A DNA stretch of 64,000 bases, taken from contig JAVTLE010000004.1 of assembly GCA_033439295.1 (NCBI GenBank), positions 992,012-1,056,011 on the forward strand, written 5' to 3'. Source of the stretch: Deuterostichococcus epilithicus (taxonomy: Eukaryota; Chlorophyta; Trebouxiophyceae; Prasiolales; Stichococcaceae). The position numbers were made by a program, and so were the translations under genes. Under the pieces are notes generated by a model. That model had not been told where the DNA came from. It did not search any database and saw nothing but the letters and a program-made list of their open reading frames with translations. The first letter of the stretch is position 1; every line of letters starts with the position of its first letter. Shown here in pieces: positions 29,397-41,785 of this stretch.

Positions 29397-32300
29397 ATGG
29401 AGGCTCCGCGCTACTGCGACGATGGCGCCTGCCCCGACACCCACCCGCAGACGGAGCTGGTGATGCACTGCGAAAACCTGTCGCTGCAATTCGCCGAGCA
29501 GGACAGCCTCCTTTGTGAGTTCGAAGACGGCCGCACCGCCAGCGCCTTTTGGGACGGCGAGGGCCAGACCGTCACCTGCTGTCCGCCGCAGGCAAGTCGC
29601 GCCAGGAAGTCCTTGCCGGTACAACAAGCACAAAGCCGTTCTCCTCGAGCACGAACCAATCCCAAAGCGGAAAAAAGCCCGCATTCAACTTCCATTTCAT
29701 ATAAGCTGGCGCAGCGAGGATCGTGGGGACACTCTGCTTTCTCGCGCAATGCTGATCAGCTCATGAGCGATCCATGGATGGCCAACCATGGATGGTTTTG
29801 TTGGGGTCGTGCAGGGGCTGCCGGCGGACGGCAAGTTGCCAAAGCTGCGGTATGCAGGTGGAGAGATGATCTGCGACTCGAACAGCAGCTGCAGCCTTAG
29901 GAAGCGGTGAGAAATTCGCTCACCAGCAGGCGCCACCACACACCCGCAGCACACCAGCCGTGCAAATGGCGTGCTGCCAGATCCTGATTGTGTTGCCCGT
30001 TTCTGACAGCACTGCCCCTGCCGCACGCAGGTGTTTCACCAAGAAAGATGCTGCGAGTGCTGGCCTCAACGGCATCGAACAGGTCCTGAAAGAGCCAAGC
30101 GCGGCGACTCCGCAGCCGCCCGCCGAACCAGCGGCGGCTACAGTTGGTGGGTGTGTCTGGTCTTCTATCTCCACACCTGAGAAAAACCCTCCAGTCCGGT
30201 GTGATCACCCTAGCGTGTTCCACCACATACATACATACGTGCATGCATGCATGCATGCGTACCAACCGACTGCCACGCGCTGATGCCGTTTGCTAGTCTG
30301 CTGTGTCAACGCCATGACAAATGTGTCGGGCAACTCACACCCGGCCAAACGTACCACAGGCGTGTTCAAGCAGCTGAGCTGGGCGGACCGACTGCTGAGC
30401 GTGTGGATCATTGGCGCCATGATCCTGGGCGTCATCCTGGGCGAGTTCACTGGTGCGGAAATCTAACCCTGGTTGCAGTTTACATCGCCTCTGTGCATGC
30501 TTGTTTGACCATCTTCAGCTTCCGAGGGCAATTGAACCGTCTTTTGCTGGACGTCTGAAGTCGCTGTGCTTCGAGGCTTCCTGTCGCTGCAAACCCTGCA
30601 GGACACGCGCCGCCAAGTGTGTGTGTTGCGTGCAGACATCAGCGCAAAGCTGCAGACGACGAAAGTGGACACCGTGTCACTGCCGATCGCGCTGGGGCTG
30701 TGGCTGATGATGTGGCCTGTCCTCACCAAGGTGCGCTGCTTGCCCCAGATGGCCTTTTCTCTGAACGCGGTGTTGTCAGTCACCTCGGACCATCACATCG
30801 CATGTCCTGACCGCCAGGTCAGTGGCTCAGCTGCGACCGCATACAGGATGTGCTCTCACGGGGTTTTATTTACAGACTGAAATAAGGCTGGCGAGTTCCA
30901 GGCTCGATGATAACACTGTTCAAGTTGGTGGCAAAGTCTTTTGATATGGGGGGTCCTGCTGGCAGGTGCGGTATGAGGTGCTGGGCAAGATGCTGCGGGA
31001 GCGCGGCATGATGAAGCAGGTCAGCCTGTCGCTGGTGCTCAACTGGCTGGTCGGCCCGGCGCTGATGACGGGGCTAGCCTGGGCAGCGCTGCCCGACCTC
31101 GAGGGCTACCGCAATGGCGTCATCCTGGTGTGCCATTTGTGTGCATTGGGCGCCCAATTCGTGATGTCTGCAACCTCTTCTGCCGGGTAACGCCATGCTT
31201 GATAAAAGCAGCAGGAAGGAAACACAGGACAGCTGCTGCATGGCCTCGGGCAGATTGCCATGCCCGGAGCAGCCCGCATGCCGGCGTGACCCGCAACGCC
31301 CGCTGGCAGGCTGCTGCGTGGTCAGGCGTCAGCATCCCAACCTCCCAAACGCTTCCCGCAACTGCTGCTGCTGCTTTTGCTGCTGCAGGTGGGACTGGCA
31401 CGCTGCATTGCTATGGTGCTGCTGTGGAACCAGCTGGCACGGGGGCATGCCGAATACTGCGCCGTGCTGGTGGCAGTCAACAGCATCATGCAGATCGTCC
31501 TGTACTCGCCGCTTGCCATCTTCTATATCAAGGTGATGCACTCTAGGGCGGTCAGTCTTAGACTGCTCCTTGCAGCAGCGTACCAGTGCTTGCTGATGGT
31601 GTCCACTACATCTCAGCATGGCCTGAGATGTCTGTGTTGGGAAAATGCAGGCTCCATGCCGCGGCGGCCTTGTAGGCACTCGAATCCGTCAGATTTTTTG
31701 GAGACGAAACCTTGAAAATAACTTCACCTGCCTCGCAGGTGGTGTCGCGGTCTAGCGGCAGCATCGACTTTTCGTTCTGGGATGTGGCCAAAAGTGTGCT
31801 CATCTACCTGGGCGCCCCCCTCCTGGCTGGCATCATCACCCGCTATAGTGCGCTTCTCTCGCATCGTAGGCTCCCTGCTCGCGCCAAACTCAGCCATCAA
31901 GTTTCCCCTGCCAGTGCATGCAGCACCTATGTCGTATGAAGGACACCTGGATTGGAAGCGTCACGGCAAACATCCTCTTCGCCTGCTGCCCACCGCAGGC
32001 ATCATCGCAATCGCCGGCCGCAAGTGGCTAGATAACAAGTTCCTGCCGTGGTTCGGCCCGGTCGCCCTGATCGCCCTCATCTACACTGTCCTCGTGCTTT
32101 TCGCGCTGCAGGTGTGACTGCAGAATACAGTCCCTCTTGTTCCTGTGTCTGAGGCGGCTCACTCATGCAGTAGCTTGCTCTGGTCTTGCAATGAGCAGCT
32201 GTCTGACCTGACCTGCGGTGGGCTGTTAGACAACCGGGTTTACTTCGCTGATACACTTCCTGTGGAACTGTTCCTTCAAAAGGCTGCATGCCGAATGTGC

Positions 32301-33261
32301 CAACGCTTCAGCCTGTCTGCTGGCCTCAACATCTGCTCTCGCTGGCCGCAGGCAAGGAATGTGCTGGACAACATCGGGGACGTCTGCCGCGTGGCGGTGC
32401 CCATGTTCTTGTACTTCTCGATAATGTGGACTGCGACCCTATTAGTCACCCGCAAGTTCCATTCCACCTACGAGCAGTGCGTCACACAGGTGGGCGCCAT
32501 GTGCTCCTTGTGGGCTATGCTACCCGCCTACATGGAGCGGCAGCTGCTCGCTGTTGCCTGCCTGCACCATCGGGCACACACTAGGGACTGCCTTCAGACA
32601 GGCTGCACAGCTGCTCTGTGGTCGCACGGCGGCACAGATCTTGCTCGTGCTGACTGGCTCCTGACTGTCGAATTGTGTTATGCAGCAGAGCTTCACAGCG
32701 TCGTCAAACAACTTTGAGCTGGTGAGGGCACGGTTACTTGTATGTAGACACATATCGCACCATCAGCTGGATAGCAGATGTCACCGATGGCCGGCCTCTG
32801 CTGTCGAACTATACATCTGCAGACCCAAGCGCCATGGTAGTGAGCACGCACTTGATACTGTGGGCAGGCGATCGCCATTGCCGTTGGCACATTTGGCGTC
32901 AACTCCCAAGAGGCGCTGGCCGCCACGATCGGGCCGCTAATCGAGGTGCGCCCCCTCACCTGCAGCCTTCATTTGCAGCTAGCTCTGCTGCCTGGACAAG
33001 CTCCCAGCAATCATCACAGCTGCGCACGTCTTTGCAGCAAAGACTGTAATGCTGCCGGCTATGTGCGTCTCTATCTGTGGCTGCGCATGGTTGTGCGGCA
33101 CGGAAGAACCGCTGGAAATTCGCGCTGCGCAGGTGCCGGTGCTGCTGGCGCTCGTATACGTGGCCCTGTGGCTGCACTCAAAGCTCAAGTGGGCGCTGCC
33201 GGAGCAGCAGGAAGCAATCACTACGCCTGCTACTGACGGCACAGCGACATCAAAGACCTGA
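29397..33261 (+). CDS. ACR3: Arsenite efflux permease ACR3 with a Cys-rich N-terminal extension
   Basis: ACR3 exports arsenite across a membrane. The start at 29397 opens a cytosolic extension of about 150 residues with paired cysteines ([29 protein letters not shown]). A Pro/Ala linker and the ten-span permease follow. Conserved blocks: [20 protein letters not shown] (30.4 kb), [20 protein letters not shown] (30.7 kb), [16 protein letters not shown] (31.05 kb), [16 protein letters not shown] (31.4 kb) with the transport cysteine, [19 protein letters not shown] (31.5 kb), [18 protein letters not shown] (31.8 kb), [20 protein letters not shown] (32.1 kb), [17 protein letters not shown] (32.4 kb), [19 protein letters not shown] (32.7-32.9 kb) and [15 protein letters not shown] (33.15 kb). 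The first intron is GC-AG (donor 29592-29593). Whether it works at the plasma membrane or the vacuole cannot be told. Confidence 0.96.
30238..30260. repeat. TGCA/GCAT microsatellite
   Basis: About four GCAT units in an ACR3 intron follow a short CATA run. GCAT-rich tracts recur elsewhere in the window. Confidence 0.7.
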
Positions 33262-34011
33262 TCACAGTGCTCTTCAGCAAGCGCAAGTGTCTCCGCTGGC
33301 ACATTCAGTATGTGGCCGCAGGGATGTGGCCAGAAGATGTGGATCAAGACTACAGCCTGTAGATGTCAGCTGAATCACAGGCGTTAGGCATTCAATAGAA
33401 CCACCAGGGAGCATCAGTGACAAGACTTTTGCTCCTCATCTTTGGAGACGGCGCTTGTTCTGTAGATTACACATGCAGGTATGTAAAGACAAGAACTATG
33501 CCCGACCAGGACTGCATTATGAGATTCTGCTGGGTATAAGGCATTGGGAACGCTGAACATGCATTCGGTAGAATGTTGGAATGGAGAGTGCTCCGAGGCG
33601 GCATCTCTACTGAAGTTGGCCAGAGGCCGTATGTCTAGACCAAGACTGCAGCAGGTGACGCATCAACGGTGATGATGGTAGCTGCCGCCACCTGCAGCAG
33701 GCCATCTTTGGCAATGGCTTCATGCAATGCACCCGCATCTTTTGAGTACCTAAATATCTAGCTCATTGCAGACAGCATAACTAGTTGCGGCTCATCATGC
33801 GCTACACCTGTTGTAAGTCCCAGTCCCAATGTACTTGAAGGCGCCAGCTGCACTTGTCCATGTAATCAGCTCATGCAGCCAGAGCGCTGCCATCAGTATG
33901 AAACGTGCACTCCTAACAGCGGTGCACGTGACAGAATGCTCTCGTCAGGGTCGACAACACCGCGGACATGAGGAATCCAGCGTTGTCGCTGCAGCGCTGC
34001 AGACCATTCGA
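33262..34011. other. Convergent 3' region between ACR3 and the bZIP gene
   Basis: No gene seen. ACR3 and the bZIP gene end toward each other here. TGTAA motifs near 33482 and 33808 on the plus strand are candidate ACR3 polyadenylation signals. Confidence 0.4.
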
Positions 34012-37000
34012 CTACAGCTCTCCCGCCTCCGGCGACGTCGCTGACCAGGCTGCCATGCCGGCGGGCAGCGCTGCTTCAACCGGCACCGGATGCCCGCCCA
34101 CGCCTGCGGTAATGCCCACTCAAGGTTGGTACCAGGCATCACAGGGCAGCAGCAGTGCAATGCTCCTGGCTTGTGGTGCAGAAGCGTGACATTCATGCCT
34201 GCCAGATGGTCATACTATCAGACCCAGCTCGCTCGCAGATAGTCCCCAGGAGTCGACCACAGTCTCGCAGGCAGGACAGAAAAGGGACAGGGAAAGGTTG
34301 AATCGCCCACCTTGGGCCATGACGTCAGCCGCCGCTGGCGCGCCAGCTGCGGCCGCCAGCGCCTCCGCCAGCGCCAGGACGTCGGCGCCACCGGGGAACG
34401 CCGCCACGTCCAGAGTCGCGACCTGCCTCGGCGTGAGCACGCTCCGCACCACGCTGACCATCAACTGCGACACCAGACGCAGGAGGAGTCATCAGTAGCT
34501 GGGCCGCATGTACCAAGGCACCAATCTGCAGCCGCACACAGACTCTGAGGCGAGCCAAAGCGCTGCGTCAGGGAAGCCGCTTCGGTGCGGGCGCCAGGCC
34601 CAGAGCCCAGTGCCATGGCACCCACCAACCCTCTAAATCAGCCGTGTCTCCCCAGGCGAGAGATGCGACACAGCGACCAGTCCTGCGGCAGGGCGGAAGC
34701 GGTCCATGCGTGGGGAACGGGTGAGGGCTCAGTCTCAGGGAACGACACTCGCCCGCAGCAGGCAGGCGTGCTCGGCACGCAGCACGGCACACAGCGCCCC
34801 CGCGGCGCCCAGCGATTGGCGGTAGCGGCCGCCCACGTCGCACTGCGTGCCCGCGCACAGCGGCAGTGCCTCCTACGCAGCAGGCGAGCGGCTCGAATGT
34901 GTGATGCGTGGTCTGGCAGCAGTTCACAGGCAGCTGCCTGCTGCCTCACAGGAGGCTCATCCCCTCCGGAAAATAGCGTCATGCATGCAACCCCTCCTCT
35001 AGCACCGGGAACCAGCCTGCCAGCTGAACATGATGCAGCTGGACACGGTACATGGCTGGGACCTCCCTCTCCCTCCCTCCCCGACCTTCGTCAGGACGTC
35101 ATTCCATAATGCCTCGCTAGCGAGCCATACCTCCAGTTTTGTCGTCAGGGCCTGCTGCCTGGCATGCAGCACCCCGAGATTGAGCCAGTACTGTCGCCGC
35201 AGCGCACCGACCGCTGCTCGCTGCTCGCCCGTCAGCGCCGCGGCATCTGCCGCCTGATCGACAGCAGGACACCTGAGCTCGCAGCGACTGCGGCAAGAAC
35301 GGCAATCGCAATTCGGCACTGACAGGTCGGCTTGCAACCATTGCCATAAGGCCGGGCTCAGCTGGGTTGCGCCTGACGCTGCCGCGGATCCATGGCGAGG
35401 ATTCAATGTGATGAGACACTGTCACAGAGCACATGATCTGGCGCACACCTGGCGCCAGGCGTCTGGGGTCAGCTCCACCGCCTGCCCACCCTGCAGCACA
35501 GCCAGCCGGTCCGGAAACGCTGCGACAGCAAAAGCCTTGAGCTGTGCCGCCTCGAAGACCAGCTGAGCCTGCACGCAGGCGTGCGACAACATGTCAGAAA
35601 CCAGCGTCAGCTCCAGCAAGACGGCAAAGCCGGTCCGCAACCTCTAGAGGGACCCTTGTGTGTCCAGAGACGCCGCTGCGCTGCTGGATGTAGCGCAGCT
35701 GCAGCTTCTGCGATGGCTCCCATGAGGGCGGCTTGTCTTCGGCTACAGTAGGAATCCTCACGAGCCAGCTGGGAGATGTCCTCTACTTCGTGCAGGACAT
35801 GTTCAACGAGGCGTCGGCGCCTCACCAGCCGGCGGCCGGTGGCTGGCTCGCCGTCGTCCCGCATCCGCAGCAAGCACTGCGCAAAGGCGTGGAGGTACTG
35901 CTTCCACAGCGCCGCCACCTCCTCCCGCGGCATGTCCGCCACCTGCGGCGGGTTGAAGGCATGAGCGAAGGTGGAGTCGGCAAGCCGGGTGGCATTCAGA
36001 GCCTTGGGTTGCGATCCGGTAAAGGGCCGAGAGGGCTGCGGTAAGCCGCCGACTGTGCTCAAGGTGTCATCCAGGTGCCAATTTTCTGACCTTCAGAAGC
36101 GCCACACCTGGGCTTGCGTCAGACGCAGAGGCGCAGCAGGGCGGACGGTGAAAAGGAAGCCGTCGCTGAGCTGCAGCTCCTCTGCCAGCAGCGACTGCGG
36201 CAGAATTGAAGGGTTTGCTGGTTGTCAAAAGGCGTCGGGGTGGATGTTTGAGCGGCGCAGCAAGCTCAAGTGTTCCACGTTACGGGTGCACATGCGGATG
36301 GCAGGGTCCGGACCCCAGCAGCCCCTACGCAAAATGGTCGGTCTCTGCAAAGTCACAGCTGAAGACGAGAGCAGAGCATCTCTGCCAGATCTCGCCTGGA
36401 TGGCCGCATCCTGCCACGACGCGTCGCTGCAGCCGCTGGCACACGCCTCGCCTGCCATCGCGTCAGCAGCCGCCACGACATCCAGTGCAGCGCCTGAGCT
36501 GGCCGCTTCGCCTGGTCCTTGCTGCTCTGCCACAAGCGCCTGCAGCTGCGCCTCCAGCCGCACATTGCGCTGCGCCAGTGCCGCCTGCGCCGGAGTGTGG
36601 CAGGGCTCAAGTCTCCTCGCGACGACGGTCAACATGTGCAGCTCAGTTGAAAACCCACAGCGACGGTGTGACCAGAGCGACTGCGCCAATGTCAAATGGC
36701 ACCCACGAACAAAGGATCTTGCCTGGTTCGAGGTCAGCTGATGCAGCTCTTCCTGCAGCTCTGCCAGCTGCTGATCGGTGGTCTGCCGCCTGCTCTGCAG
36801 GCAATGTCAGCTGTATGATGCATGGAACCGTCAGCCGCCTGCGGCAGGGCCGCTGAACGCACTGCAAGGACAGTAGCGGGCAGAAGACGGCAACACGCAC
36901 GCACCCTCTGCTTTGCTCGGTAGCGTGACTGGGACCTGCAGACAGGGAACATGGTTTGTGATCAGTGCGCATAGCGTGTGACGTTTTACCCTGCCCTGTG

Positions 37001-37836
37001 TTACCAGCAGCAGACCTCGAGAATATCAACCGCGGCTTGGCAGAGGCGCACACCTGCGGTTCTTCTGACGCAGCTTCAGCGCCTGCAAGAGCATGAGAAA
37101 TGTGACAAACCAGCCTGTGATACGATGCAGCTGTCCAGCGGTCCACGATGCTCAGCTGAGTTGATTTTGGCATTGGCGTCACCTGCCGGGCGAGCTTCTC
37201 GTAGTGTGCAACGTCCACTGGCGTGGTTGCCTGTGCACATGGTGATCATGGTGAGCTGAGAGCACGGATTACACAATTGCTCCTCCACACATGTCTCGAG
37301 CCCCATGCTTTGGTCAGCCGTTGGCTGAGCTATCATCAAGTTCACTCGCATGACTTGCCCGGACATCCCCCATCCGCTGATGACCAGCAGGTTTCCACCT
37401 GGGACGAAGCAGTGCCGCCGGCATTGTCGCCGCCGTCCTGTGGCTCAGCCGCAGCGCCTCCCGCACGCCCAACCTGGCAGAGCTGCCCAGCGACGGCCTC
37501 ATGCAACTCGTGGACTTGGGCCGCAGCTGCGTTGCCAGCCGACTTGCTGTCAAAACCCCCACCAGCACCTGTTGGCGCAGTGGAGATGACCTGCAGCGAT
37601 TGTACAGATGCAACATTTGAGTCTGCAGCATTGGTCACTATCCTTTCACAAGCAAGAATCACGACAAGGTTGTGTCCTGGTGGCGGATATTCCGCACAGC
37701 TGCAGCTCACCGCTGGCGCAGCAGGGGCATGGGCGTCAAACCAACCCGTCGTCTCGTACATGGCATCAGGAAGCGCAAAAGGAGACTGCCCATCCAGCAG
37801 CTCCGCTGCAAGCGAGTCGAGGAAGCTGTCCAGCAT
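34012..37836 (-). CDS. bZIP transcription factor inside the arsenic cluster
   Basis: A DNA-binding regulator. The start at 37836 gives LDSFLDSLAAELLDGQSPFA, then a low-complexity acidic region (37.55-37.4 kb). Near 37.2-36.75 kb four exons join in phase to VDVAHYEKLARQ, ALKLRQKNRR, SQSRYRAKQR and TTDQQLAELQEELHQLTSNQ. The basic region has the invariant Asn and Arg at N-x7-R, followed by leucine heptads. The intron after LTSNQ has a GC donor (36721-36722). The zipper may continue with NVRLEAQLQALVAEQQ. The long C-terminal half is mostly helical: MPREEVAALWKQYLHAFAQC (35.93 kb), LVFEAAQLKAFAVAAFPDRL (35.55 kb), LRRQYWLNLGVLHARQQAL (35.17 kb), SVLTPRQVATLDVAAFP (34.4 kb). It ends MAAWSATSPEAGEL. 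Its position between ACR3 and ArsH makes it a candidate regulator of the cluster; that is inference. Confidence 0.85.
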
Positions 37837-38853
37837 GCTGCTGGTGCTGCATTTACAGTGCAGTCACATTCTACGACATGATTCACACACCCAAGCGATG
37901 GGTCAGCACCAGAGCGTTGGATCTGCGGCAATGAAGGCCACGTGCTCAAGCCACTTATGTCGTAAAAGGAGAAGGCGACGATGACGACGCGACGAAATAG
38001 AGAGACAACTGCCGCGCGCCAGACGGTGCGCAACAGTGCGGGAAGGCCAACAACGTCACCCTCGCCCAAGATCTTCCAGCGAGAAATTCAGCCGGTACAG
38101 TCCCGCACAAGTTCGCCTTGTAGTGTGGTGGCCCTCACCTGCGTAGTCCATTCAGGCAACGGCCATTGAGGTTGCGCACATTCAGCGTTGATGTTGCGTC
38201 TGTTTGCCGCATCCGCTCTCGTTCCTTCGCCGGCTCATGCGGCATCAGTCCAGAAGTGGCGCCTATCGAGCCTCGCTCGCGCGACCAGCATGTGTGTGAA
38301 TGGAGATGCAACCAAATGCTTCACCAATGTGAGATTTTTCGTGCGCTGTCGCCTCGCCTGATGTCCGGTATTTGGGAGCCAGCGGATGTGCATTCAAACT
38401 AACAGGTGCATGCAGCCATCAGGCCGTCGTAACCCGTGCCTGTAGTAGCATCAATCATCCGGTGTCTTATTGAGTCCATCAATCTGCCGGATATTGGGCA
38501 AACATGGCACGCCTACGCAATGCACCTGGCCGGCTTTTCCTTGCCCAGCACGGTGGCGGTGACAGCCCGCCCTGATCCGTGCGGGTTTCGGTCGCCGCCA
38601 CCATCTAGCTTCAGTCGGCAGCGATGCCGGTTTGCAATCGGGGCAGCTTGCCATAGTAGCGGGCGCCTGCATGCCACCAGGCGCATGCATCAGATCACCT
38701 TGATGCAGCATTGCGCGAGTGGACCTGGACCCGATAGGGACGTAGCTATGACGCAGATCTAATGATGCCATGCAGCTTCGAAGACTACAGGTGATACACA
38801 TCTTGATGTTGTGCACAGCCTGGGCACATGAGGACGCGCAGGACTGCTCACAG
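37837..38853. promoter_or_regulatory. Divergent region between the bZIP gene and ArsH
   Basis: The bZIP gene (-) and ArsH (+) are transcribed away from each other across about 1 kb. The missing first coding exon of ArsH should lie here, but I could not place it with confidence. Confidence 0.4.
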
Positions 38854-40713
38854 GTCACGCCTGCTTCGGGGCCGATCTGACTGCTTCCCTATACGCATAT
38901 CCTCCGCCGACGCAGGGCGCCGCCAAGGACCCCTGCTACACGCCCTTCCGGCTGGCAGGCGATGCCGCGGAGCGGGACTGGGTGCAGCACCTGGAGCTGG
39001 ACGCCGCTCGCGCGATGGCGGAGGCTGACGCGGGGGAGCCGCTGCGGGTGCTGGTGCTGTACGGCTCCCTGCGGAAGCGCAGCTACTCCAAGCTGCTGGC
39101 CTACGAGTTTGCCAGGTGCGGCTGGGGCGCATGCTCATGTGAAAGTTCTGAATGATTTCAGGATAGCCGCCGACGGCCCCGGTGCCCTCTGCTGGCGAGC
39201 GAGCGGCTCCCGCACCATTCCTCTCTGGACCGGACGCGATCGTCGGTATCTTGAGGAGTTCCCTGCTGGCTGAAGAGAAACGGCAGGTTTGCCGCAGCGC
39301 ATGCTTTGCCCTAGCACCTTCGTATGGACTCTTCAGCAGTTCTGCCTCCGCAATTGCGCAGGATACTGGAGCGGCTAGGCGCGGACGTCAGGGTCTACGA
39401 CCCTGCGGGGCTGCCAATGAAGGACGAGGATTCGGTGGAGCACCCCAAGGTTGCCGAGATCAGGGGACTCAGCATGTGGTCCGAGTCGCAGGTGGGTGCC
39501 AGTCTTGGATTGAAGCTGCCGGCTGACTGCTGCCTCTGTGAAAACTCGGGTTTCGCCGACGTCGAATGAAAACCATGCTGGGTCATGAATGGTTTTCGAA
39601 GGTCGAGTCATTCTACGCTGCATGTGGCATGCGGCAGGTGTGGGTTTGCCCAGAGCAGCACGGCAGTATCACTGGTGTGTTCAAGAACCAGATCGACTGG
39701 ATTCCCCTCAACCTGGGCTCGGTGCGGCCGACGCAGGGGCGCACACTGGCCGTCGCGCAGGTTGGGCTTTGGAGTCTTGGCTCTTTTGCGAGCTGCTCCG
39801 CTGTCTGGACTAACCGATCTTGGATGTATTGGTGAAGTTGGTCAAGTCTTGGGTGTATGTTCGTGCAGTGCCTGGTGTCAGATCTGACATGAATTGAACA
39901 AGTTTGTCCTGCTATGTCGTCAGGTGAACGGCGGCTCGCAGAGTTTCAATGTGGTGAACAATTTGCGCGTACTGGGTAGGTGGTTGCGCATGTTTACGAT
40001 CCCCAACCAAAGCTCCGTGAGGCCTCCTCTTTTCATCGTTGTCCGTCAGCTTGCACGACGTTTCTTTGCTGTTCTTGCCATTGCCAGCCTGTCACTTGTT
40101 CTGTGGCTAATATTTTGACACAATGCGTGCGTGATCATCCGTGTGGTTTGTGTTTGTGCTTGCATGGGTGGCATTGCGCCAGCAAGAAACGGTCATGCAC
40201 CCTTCTGCACAGGTGCCGAAAGCGTGGACGGAGTTCAACGAGGACGGCCGCATGAAGGTGCGACTTTCAGACCCCCCGGCCCGCCACTGCGCCTTGCTCC
40301 TTGACATGGCGCAGCGGATGATGCCGAGGAGTGATGCCACCATACTTTCCGAATAGGGTCGGCAGTCTGCGCACACTCGCGCAGAGTTGTTCAGGGCACA
40401 CCATGTCGCACAATCATGGTGTTCCCAGCTGACTGCCAAGCCGGTGCTGCCGGCCCACTCAGCAGGCGCTTGCTGCACAATGCAGCACACCATGTAACCC
40501 ATCTGGTGCATGCCCTGAAAGGCGAGCAGCCTGCGGGACCGAGTGGTGGACGTCTCGGAGGAGCTACTCAAGTTCGGGCTGATGCTGCGGGGGCGCTCTG
40601 AGCTCCTGGTAGACCGCTTCAGCGAGCGGCAGGAAAAGCGGGAGAAGGGGCGACTGCTGTCGCAGGCGGAGAAGGAGGTGCTGAAAGTAAAGGACGTTGC
40701 CGCGCAGGGCTAG
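38854..40713 (+). CDS. arsH: ArsH, NADPH-dependent FMN reductase / organoarsenical oxidase
   Basis: ArsH is a flavodoxin-fold flavoprotein. Bacterial members oxidise trivalent methylarsenicals to the less toxic pentavalent forms. Exons: 38854 to about 39116 ([19 protein letters not shown], then the FMN loop [20 protein letters not shown]), 39361-39489 ([36 protein letters not shown]), about 39640-39760 ([36 protein letters not shown]), about 39925-40014 ([29 protein letters not shown]), about 40213-40257 ([14 protein letters not shown]), and about 40530-40713 ([17 protein letters not shown]). The tail is Lys/Glu-rich and ends KDVAAQG. Phases agree throughout. The first exon with the true start is not located; an internal Met at about 39018 is the first ATG in frame but would drop conserved residues. 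Confidence 0.93.
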
Positions 40714-41785
40714 AACGGACGGGCGGGGTCAGGGATGGGGTTGGGTGTGTTGGGCAATTGCCTGGCTATGGGAGGTAGCAGCATGACAACTGCATGTCAT
40801 GGGATCGCCAAGTCATGCGATCCATCGCATACCTAAGAACCGACTCGAGTCAATGCGTTCGCAACACGTCTACATTGTCTTCAAAATAAATTGGAAAATC
40901 CTAGATAGGTATAGAGCGCCGCTCTCACTTCCTGTGCAACCTGCCTCGCACAGCCCATGTATTGGATGGGAGCGGCATGCATGCCATGTTACAGTAATGA
41001 TGCACCGCACTAGCATGCAGTTGAGGCGAGAACTGGCTTGGCATTCGAGAGTGTAAAGATCAATAATGCGAGAGTCCGCTGGTGAGTTTCCACACCCATC
41101 CACACCTCTTTCTCCATCTTGTATATATGTACCCTTAGTGGATAGCTGCTACCTACCTGTGCATCCTCCAAGTGTTGTGTCCAAACCACAGCAGATCATG
41201 CATGCATGCGGCATATGCCGCATCAGATCCTGTCGGTAGTCAAACTGCAGTTCAATTAAGCGATGCGTGATGCAAAATCAGAACAAGCCCGACCTAGGTG
41301 TCATGGCCTTGAGTATATCAACAAACTTGGGGCAAAAGTTTCTGCCGCGCTTGGCCCCGCTCAGTGCACCTACACGATTGCTATCATTCAAAGGCAAGGG
41401 AACGGTCACGCCGGCGAGCTGTGCGCATCAAATGTTCCTGCCGCAGATGACCCAGACTCCGAGGATTGCGGATTAACATCATGTGGCGCCTGGACGGCCA
41501 CCGACAGTTCGCCGTCTGGCTGTGCCACAACAACAGTCGGCTGCGCGGCCGAAGTCTTGACGGACGGTCCCACCAAAAGGTCTCCAAGTGGCACACCAGC
41601 TCCGGACTGCGGACATCAGACATAATATCGCGCAGGCAGCTGGTAGAGAGTTTCTGTTATCCCTCGACATCGGCTTCAACCGTAGTGCGTATGCAGGCAC
41701 AGTAGGGAGGCAGAACAACAGAGTTTTGTGCGAAGCCAATACTGATCACTGAGCAAACTGAGCACGGTTGGCCGACTAAGCAAGA
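40714..41785. other. Convergent region between ArsH and the membrane protein gene
   Basis: No convincing gene. Short frames on both strands near 41.26-41.63 kb lack conserved features. It should hold two 3' ends; a TGTAA at about 41053 is a candidate signal for ArsH. Confidence 0.4.

Noticed and set aside
41263-41625. 120-codon plus-strand frame as a separate gene
   Set aside because: No conserved motif, no splice or start context, and a comparable frame exists on the opposite strand.
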